Under the pieces are notes generated by a model. The model was not told the origin of the DNA. It saw only the letters and a list, made by a program, of their open reading frames with translations, and did no database searches. From NCBI GenBank assembly GCA_019352075.1, contig JABBOA010000007.1:1-33990 (forward strand): a stretch of 33,990 bases of DNA. Reading direction: 5' to 3'. This DNA comes from Acidobacteriota bacterium. Its GTDB lineage: Bacteria > Actinomycetota > Acidimicrobiia > Acidimicrobiales > RAAP-2. Below are positions 28,801 through 33,990 of the stretch, in pieces (the first letter of the stretch is position 1; every line of letters starts with the position of its first letter). The translations under genes were made by a program, and so were the position numbers.

Positions 28801-29448
28801 TTATCGCTTCAGACGCTCGAAATGGACCGCTCGCCAGCAGTACCACGCGACGTCGGAGCGCACGCCGCTCAGGGCGTCGCCCGAGTGGCGCAACTGCTTT
28901 TCGCTGATCAGTTCGTCGAGTCCGTGCACGATGCTCCAGCCGCTGCGCACGCCGAAGTCGCCGGCCGGCCAGACGTCGCGGCGGCCCATCGTGTGCATGA
29001 GGTACATCTGCGTGGTCCAGGGTCCGATGCCGTGCACCGCGGTGACTTCCTCGATGATCTGCGCATCGCTCATTCGGCCGTGCGCGCCGAGTTGCACTCG
29101 CTGATCACGCGCGTGCGCCGCGAGGTCCAACATGGCGGCCGCCTTGGTGCGCGAGAGTCCGGCAGCGCGTAGGTTGTCCGCGCCGGCGGCGAGGACCGAC
29201 TCCACACTGACCTGTCCGCCGCAGGCGTCGACGACGCGAACGTGGATGGTGGCGGCCGCCGCCGTAGCGAGAAGTTGATAGGTGATTGATCGAATCAGCG
29301 AGGGGAACCGCTCCGAGACTGGCGAGGCACGCCGACCGGGGGGGAGTCCGGCTCGCGCCACGATGTCGGCGAACGCCACGTCGCGCGCAACGATGTCCGC
29401 GGCGATGTGCGCACAAGGGTTCACGATGCTGGCACGGTCCTCTCGCAA
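28801..29448 (-). CDS. HhH-GPD DNA glycosylase (AlkA-type)
   Basis: VTAVHGIGPWTTQMYLMHTMGRRDVWPAGDFGVRSG. Confidence 0.92.
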   Translation of the reverse strand: MREDRASIVNPCAHIAADIVARDVAFADIVARAGLPPGRRASPVSERFPSLIRSITYQLLATAAAATIHVRVVDACGGQVSVESVLAAGADNLRAAGLSRTKAAAMLDLAAHARDQRVQLGAHGRMSDAQIIEEVTAVHGIGPWTTQMYLMHTMGRRDVWPAGDFGVRSGWSIVHGLDELISEKQLRHSGDALSGVRSDVAWYCWRAVHFERLKR

Positions 29449-30387
29449 CTAGGGCAACGTTTCGGGGTTATCGGGGCTATCGGGGATGACCACACCCTGG
29501 GGGACCTTGCTCGCTTCGCGCACCACGGTCGAGAGCAGGGCGTGGATCGCTCGGACGGGGGCCGCGGGGAAGCCGAAACGCCGGCGAACGAGGCACACCC
29601 GCCGTAGGGCGATCTTCTCGATCGGCACGGCGCGGAAGGTCTCACGCAGGTGCGACGACAACATCGTCGACGGGAGGATCGAGGGTCCGTACCCGTCGAA
29701 GGTCATTGACGCGATGGTGCGCAATCCGTCGAGTTCGATGAGCGGTCGTAATTCGACGCCCTGCGCGTGCGACGCTTCGTCGATCTCGCGACGGATGGGC
29801 GTACCCGGGAAGGGGAGAAGAATCTCGTAGGGTTCGAGATCGGCGAAGGTCACCGAGGCGTAGTGGGCCAAGGGGTGCGTCTTCTCAGTGATCAACACCA
29901 AGTCTTCGCTGTAGAGGTCCACCGACGAGAGTTCGGGCGCGCCCACCGGCCACGCCAGCACCGCGATGTCGAGCGCTCCCGACACGAGTTGTGGTTCGAT
30001 GACCGAGTTGGTCCCTTCGGTGATGCGTAACGAGATGTGCGGGTAGGTCTCGCGCTGCGCCTTCAACAGCAACGGGACGATCCAACGTCCGGCGGTTCCG
30101 ATCATCCCGAGCGAGACGCGACCACGGATGTCGGCGGTGAGTTCCGAGACGTCGGCGGCGATGGCGCTCACTTCGCTCAGGATTCGCCGCGCCCGCTCCA
30201 CCACGACGGCACCAGACTCCGTCAACGCGCCCGAGGCGCGGTCGATCAACTCCGAGCCCAACTCTGCCTCGAGACGGGCGATGCGGTTGGAGATGTTGGA
30301 TTGCACGGTCCCCAGCGCTTCGGCGGCGCTCGAAAACGTTCCGTGTTCGGCAATTCCCACCAGGGCTTCGAGCTGTCGTATCTCCAT
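29449..30387 (-). CDS. LysR-family transcriptional regulator
   Basis: MEIRQLEALVGIAEHGTFSSAAEALGTVQSNISNRIARLEAELGSELIDR. Confidence 0.95.
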   Translation of the reverse strand: MEIRQLEALVGIAEHGTFSSAAEALGTVQSNISNRIARLEAELGSELIDRASGALTESGAVVVERARRILSEVSAIAADVSELTADIRGRVSLGMIGTAGRWIVPLLLKAQRETYPHISLRITEGTNSVIEPQLVSGALDIAVLAWPVGAPELSSVDLYSEDLVLITEKTHPLAHYASVTFADLEPYEILLPFPGTPIRREIDEASHAQGVELRPLIELDGLRTIASMTFDGYGPSILPSTMLSSHLRETFRAVPIEKIALRRVCLVRRRFGFPAAPVRAIHALLSTVVREASKVPQGVVIPDSPDNPETLP

Positions 30388-30398
30388 GTATCAAGTAT

Positions 30399-30413
30399 AT
30401 AGATGACAACTAT
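30399..30413. promoter_or_regulatory. Candidate LysR box ATAGATG-A-CAACTAT (T-N11-A type)
   Basis: Seven-bp arms with one mismatch; adjacent to minus-strand -10 TATACT (30394-30399) of the LysR gene. Confidence 0.5.
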
Positions 30414-30426
30414 TCAAGATATGCGC

Positions 30427-30455
30427 TTGATTGATAGTCAGTCAACCTGCATACT
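30427..30455 (+). promoter_or_regulatory. Putative promoter TTGATT-N17-CATACT of the 6C-like RNA, with overlapping dyad TTGATTGA-TAG-TCAGTCAA (30427-30445)
   Basis: Consensus-like -35/-10 with 17-bp spacer, predicted TSS near 30462. Confidence 0.7.
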
Positions 30456-30461
30456 GGTATC

Positions 30462-30540
30462 AGCCTGTTTCGCCCAACCCCCCAGGGTGAGACAAGGGTT
30501 TCGCAAAAGGGCCATCCACCCCCCCCGGATGGCCCTTTTG
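30462..30540 (+). ncRNA. 6C-type small RNA: two stem-loops with C-rich loops
   Basis: Stem 1 TGTTTCGCCC/GGGTGAGACA (30466-30475/30485-30494) with loop AACCCCCCA; stem 2 AAAAGGGCCATCC/GGATGGCCCTTTT with loop ACCCCCCCC; matches the defining architecture of actinobacterial 6C RNA. Confidence 0.88.
30505..30539 (+). terminator. Rho-independent terminator, 3' hairpin of the 6C-like RNA
   Basis: 13-bp perfect stem ending in TTTT. Confidence 0.85.
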
Positions 30541-30589
30541 TGCTGTCCGGGCGATTTTGCGGGGTGGTCGAATTGTTAGCGTGGCGGCC

Positions 30590-31804
30590 ATGAACTCGAC
30601 GCGAACCTGGCGGGTGCGATTAGCGGTCCAAGCCGTGCGTATGGTCAACGGACTCTCGCGTCGCTTGGGTCGAGGAGCGGGTACCGTCGTGGGCGGACGC
30701 ATCGGTCTGCTATTTGCGCCGGACCTCTTGCACGCGTTGTCGCGTGAACGTACGATCATCCTCGTCTCGGGCACCAATGGCAAGACCACGACGGCGGCCA
30801 TGGTGCGCGCCGGATGGGACGGCGACGTGGCCGGCAACGACACGGGGGCCAATATGCTCCAAGGCCACGTGGCGGCGTTGTGCGCGTCGCCCGCCCGCCG
30901 GGTCGTTCTCGAGACCGACGAGGCGTGGCTTGCCATGGTGGTCGCGGCGACGACCCCACGAGTGGTGGTGCTCTTGAACCTGTCGCGCGATCAACTCGAC
31001 CGCGCCAACGAGGTTCGTCAGATGGCCCTTCGCTGGCGCGCGTGCCTCGCCGCAGAAACGTTCGACGGTGTCGTCGTCGCCAACGCCGCCGACCCGTTGG
31101 TGGCGTTCGCCGCGGAGACCGCCCGCCGCATCCGTTGGGTCGACGTCCCCTCGTCGTGGCGTGGCGACGCGACCTCGTGCCCGCACTGCACTCGCGCCAT
31201 CAAGTTTGTCGAGGGCCACTGGTCGTGCGTCTGCGGCTTCGCCAAGCCCACCGATGTGAGCGCCACCCTCGGTGACGGGTTCGAGATCGACGGCGAGGCG
31301 TTCGTGCTGGACCTGGCGTTACCGGGGGACTTCAACCGGGTGAACGCCGCTTTCGCGCTCACCGCCTTGGCGCAGTGCGAGGTGGTGGTGGCGGCGGCGC
31401 TCGCACGGGTGGGTGCGCTCACCACCGTCGAGGGACGCTACGGCCGTCGTCGTTTCGAACAGCGCACCCTGCGATTGCTGCTCGCGAAGAATCCGGCGGG
31501 CACCGCAGCGTTGCTGGAGTCCCTTGACCCGGCCGATGAGGTCTGGATCGCGATCAATGCGCAGATTGCCGACGGTCGAGACCCCTCGTGGCTCTACGAC
31601 GTCCCCTTCGAGTCCTTGAGGGGCGCCCACGTTGTCTGCCTCGGCGAACGTCGTTTGGACTTGGCGACACGCCTGCTCTACGCCGGTGTGCCGTGCGAGG
31701 TCGCCGAAGATTTGGCGGTCCTGCGTCGCGGGAGGGGCAACGTGACCCTCGTCGCGAATTACACGGCTTTTCGTGAGTGGATGGGGAGGACGACTCCGTG
31801 GTGA
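30590..31804 (+). CDS. murT: Lipid II isoglutaminyl synthase, MurT subunit
   Basis: VSGTNGKTTTAAMV Mur-ligase P-loop, LLNLSRDQLDRANEV, four-Cys CPHC...CVCGF insertion. Confidence 0.94.
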   Translation: MNSTRTWRVRLAVQAVRMVNGLSRRLGRGAGTVVGGRIGLLFAPDLLHALSRERTIILVSGTNGKTTTAAMVRAGWDGDVAGNDTGANMLQGHVAALCASPARRVVLETDEAWLAMVVAATTPRVVVLLNLSRDQLDRANEVRQMALRWRACLAAETFDGVVVANAADPLVAFAAETARRIRWVDVPSSWRGDATSCPHCTRAIKFVEGHWSCVCGFAKPTDVSATLGDGFEIDGEAFVLDLALPGDFNRVNAAFALTALAQCEVVVAAALARVGALTTVEGRYGRRRFEQRTLRLLLAKNPAGTAALLESLDPADEVWIAINAQIADGRDPSWLYDVPFESLRGAHVVCLGERRLDLATRLLYAGVPCEVAEDLAVLRRGRGNVTLVANYTAFREWMGRTTPW

Positions 31805-32511
31805 GAATTGGACTCCTCTATCCGGATCTCCTCGGGACCTACGGCGACGGGGGTAACGCGGCAGTATTGGCGGCGCGCGCGAACGCGCGTGACATGGACG
31901 CCAAGGTCGTTCCCGTGACGATCGGCGAGGCTCTGGCACCCGCCGACATCTATCTGTTGGGTGGCGGGGAGGACGGACCACAGCGTCTGGCGTGTGACTT
32001 GCTGCGCGACGCCGGCTTCGTCGAGCGAGTGCACGACGGGGCGCACGTGCTAGCGGTGTGTGCGGGATTACAGATCCTGGGCACGACCTTCAGCATCGAG
32101 GGCGACGCGTCGTATCCGGGCCTGGGGCTGGTCGACGCAACAACCACGCGGGGCCCAATGCGCTCGGTGGGTGATTTGGCCACGATGGCGTCGGGGCGAA
32201 TGATGGTGGGCTTCGAGAACCACGGGGGAGTGACCGTACTCGGCGAGGGGGTGAGCGCTCTCGGTGAGGTGTTGGTGGGCCGCGGCAACGACGGGCGGGT
32301 GGACGGCTACCGGACGTCCACGATGTGGGCGACGTACGCGCACGGGCCGGTGCTCGCCCAGAACCCGTGGCTGGCCGACGAGGTCCTGAGCGTCGTCACC
32401 GGCCAGGAATTGACGCCGTGGCCGAGCGTGGCCGATTCCCTCTACGCCCAGCGTTGTGGATCGCTCAGTACTCGTCGCTCGGTCGTCGGCCGTATTGCGC
32501 GTCGCCACTGA
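31798..32511 (+). CDS. gatD: Lipid II isoglutaminyl synthase, GatD glutaminase subunit
   Basis: IGLLYPDLLGTYGDGGNAAVL...LLGGGEDGPQ...VLAVCAGLQILGTTF; GTG start overlapping murT stop. Confidence 0.94.
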   Translation: MVRIGLLYPDLLGTYGDGGNAAVLAARANARDMDAKVVPVTIGEALAPADIYLLGGGEDGPQRLACDLLRDAGFVERVHDGAHVLAVCAGLQILGTTFSIEGDASYPGLGLVDATTTRGPMRSVGDLATMASGRMMVGFENHGGVTVLGEGVSALGEVLVGRGNDGRVDGYRTSTMWATYAHGPVLAQNPWLADEVLSVVTGQELTPWPSVADSLYAQRCGSLSTRRSVVGRIARRH

Positions 32512-33202
32512 TCGTGCGACCGAGTTCGGCGACGGCTTCCTCGATGCGCGCGCCGAATCGCCGGATGTTCTCCGACCCTTCAGCCCTGAGGGGAGTGCCG
32601 AACACGATGGTGACGTGGTGGCGCCGCTGCGAGGGGCGCTGGGTGTACTGAGGGGCCTTGGCGTATTTGGTGCCACGAAGGTACCCGGCTTCGTGGATGT
32701 AGGTGGGAATGACCAGCGCCTTGGAACGTTCCCCCAGGTAGGCCGCGCCACCCTTGAATTCCTGTAGATTCCCGTCGGGACTACGACCACCTTCGGGGTA
32801 CAGCAGGAGGTTCCAGTGGTCTTCCACGAGTTCGAGGGCGAGTTGGGAACTGCGACGATTGATCTTGTGCCGGTCGATCGGGATGGCGTTGAACACGAGC
32901 ACGGTTCGAAACGCCTTAACGGTCTGCATGAAGAAGTTGTCCATCGCGGCGGCGACGATGGTGCGACGGCGCACGCGGGGTGGCAGTGCGCTCAGCAGGA
33001 GTGGCGTGTCGAGGTGACTGTTGTGATTGGCCACGAAGATGAAGGGTCCGTGGCCGTCGAGATTCTCGAGGCCCATCACGCTCAGGGTCGACATTCGTCG
33101 CACCACGGGCGTGATGTAGTACTTCCAGTAGAGGTTGCGGACGAATCGGGCCCCGTAGCCCCGGCCCCATTTGGTGGGGAAATCCAAACCCAACCGCGTC
33201 AC
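32465..33202 (-). CDS. 1-acyl-sn-glycerol-3-phosphate acyltransferase (PlsC-like)
   Basis: FVANHNSHLDTPLLLSALP (HxxxxD) and LLLYPEGGRSPDG. Confidence 0.93.
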   Translation of the reverse strand: MTRLGLDFPTKWGRGYGARFVRNLYWKYYITPVVRRMSTLSVMGLENLDGHGPFIFVANHNSHLDTPLLLSALPPRVRRRTIVAAAMDNFFMQTVKAFRTVLVFNAIPIDRHKINRRSSQLALELVEDHWNLLLYPEGGRSPDGNLQEFKGGAAYLGERSKALVIPTYIHEAGYLRGTKYAKAPQYTQRPSQRRHHVTIVFGTPLRAEGSENIRRFGARIEEAVAELGRTISGDAQYGRRPSDEY

Positions 33203-33204
33203 GC

Positions 33205-33852
33205 CTATCGCCGGTTCGTCTTCTTGGGGGTGTAGCGCTTAGAAGGAGCGGGGATGCGCGAGCTGGTCGTCGCCGACGTCGTCTTCGCCGCCCGGGATGT
33301 CGAGCCCTTATTGGCGCGACGCTCCTGGGCTCGCTCGCGAGCGCGCACGTTGGCGCCGCGGAATGTCGCGTCGCCGTATTTGCCGAGTCGAAATGCGCGC
33401 ACGGCCAACCACGCGGCCAGCGCCATGTAAAAGAGCCCCGCCGACCCCGTGGCGAACGCCAGAAGGAGTGATCCCACTATCACGCCCGCGCGCTTGCGGA
33501 AGTAACTGAAGCCGGCGATAGCCAGGCCTACGACAAGGAACACCAGGAACTGCAGCAACCAATAGGACGGGTGCGTCAACTGCGCCTTCGTACACACCGA
33601 CTTCACCATGGCGTACCCCGTCGGGCACGTGTGGTCCTTTAGGGCCTTTGCCGTCACGTGAATCGTGGTGTTCTTGATCAGATGCGGGATGAACAATGCG
33701 GCGAGCACCAGGGCGATGGCCGCGCCGCCGAAGCCGAACTTGCGTTCCAGGTCGTCGAGTCCCAGCACTAACTGCCGCGTCGTCGACGCTACCTGAGCGC
33801 CGCGGGCGAATCGTGGTCGTTTCTCAGGAGGTGGGGCATGGTTCTCGGGCAC
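33205..33852 (-). CDS. Hypothetical membrane protein with basic Ala/Arg/Ser/Thr-rich C-terminal tail
   Basis: Three or more TM segments; tail RAAKTTSATTSSRIPAPSKRYTPKKTNRR; start uncertain. Confidence 0.65.
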   Translation of the reverse strand: MPENHAPPPEKRPRFARGAQVASTTRQLVLGLDDLERKFGFGGAAIALVLAALFIPHLIKNTTIHVTAKALKDHTCPTGYAMVKSVCTKAQLTHPSYWLLQFLVFLVVGLAIAGFSYFRKRAGVIVGSLLLAFATGSAGLFYMALAAWLAVRAFRLGKYGDATFRGANVRARERAQERRANKGSTSRAAKTTSATTSSRIPAPSKRYTPKKTNRR

Positions 33853-33915
33853 GAGGTCAAGGCTACAACTCGGGCGCAAAACGCCACGGTACGCACGGGA
33901 TAGACTTGGGGCTTC

Positions 33916-33989
33916 GGGCGCTTAGCTCAGTTGGTTAGAGCGCAGCCTTCACACGGCTGAGGTCGAGGGTTCGAGTCCCCCAGCGCCCA
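33916..33989 (+). tRNA. tRNA-Val (anticodon CAC)
   Basis: Acceptor GGGCGCT/AGCGCCC, D-arm TAGCTCAGTTGGTTAGAG, anticodon stem CAGCC-TTCACAC-GGCTG, T-arm GAGGGTTCGAGTCCCC. Confidence 0.96.
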
Positions 33990-33990
33990 C

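Noticed and set aside
1-33990. CRISPR arrays, rRNA operon, prophage or intact IS
   Set aside because: No spaced direct-repeat array, no rRNA sequence, no phage structural genes, and only decayed transposase fragments were seen.

Overview
A 34-kb chromosomal segment from a high-GC actinobacterium. The gene content (F420-type enzymes, a mycothiol-type DsbA oxidoreductase, MurT/GatD, leaderless-style promoters) fits an Acidimicrobiia-like lineage, but that placement is inference. Most of the window is ordinary chromosomal coding sequence: TrpRS, aquaporin, cold-shock protein, luciferase-like monooxygenase, a NADP/F420 oxidoreductase-like protein, UbiA/UbiE-like pair, arcDABC, a PAS5-GAF protein, a split B12 mutase, FUSC, divergent trpE/trpG, a hydrolase/peptidase cluster, AlkA-type glycosylase, LysR regulator, murT-gatD, PlsC and tRNA-Val(CAC). 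The strongest non-coding signals are: (1) a complete ribosome-mediated transcription attenuator upstream of trpS (leader peptide MTKWWWPL with mutually exclusive hairpins); (2) a two-hairpin C-rich-loop small RNA matching the actinobacterial 6C RNA architecture between the LysR gene and murT, with promoter, terminator and an overlapping dyad; (3) an arcC reading frame with no ATG/GTG/TTG start, apparently forced to initiate at ATT; (4) mutase active-site residues pointing to isobutyryl-CoA-type rather than methylmalonyl-CoA specificity; (5) two same-strand IS630-type transposase remnants flanking trpS. No CRISPR array, rRNA or intact mobile element was found.
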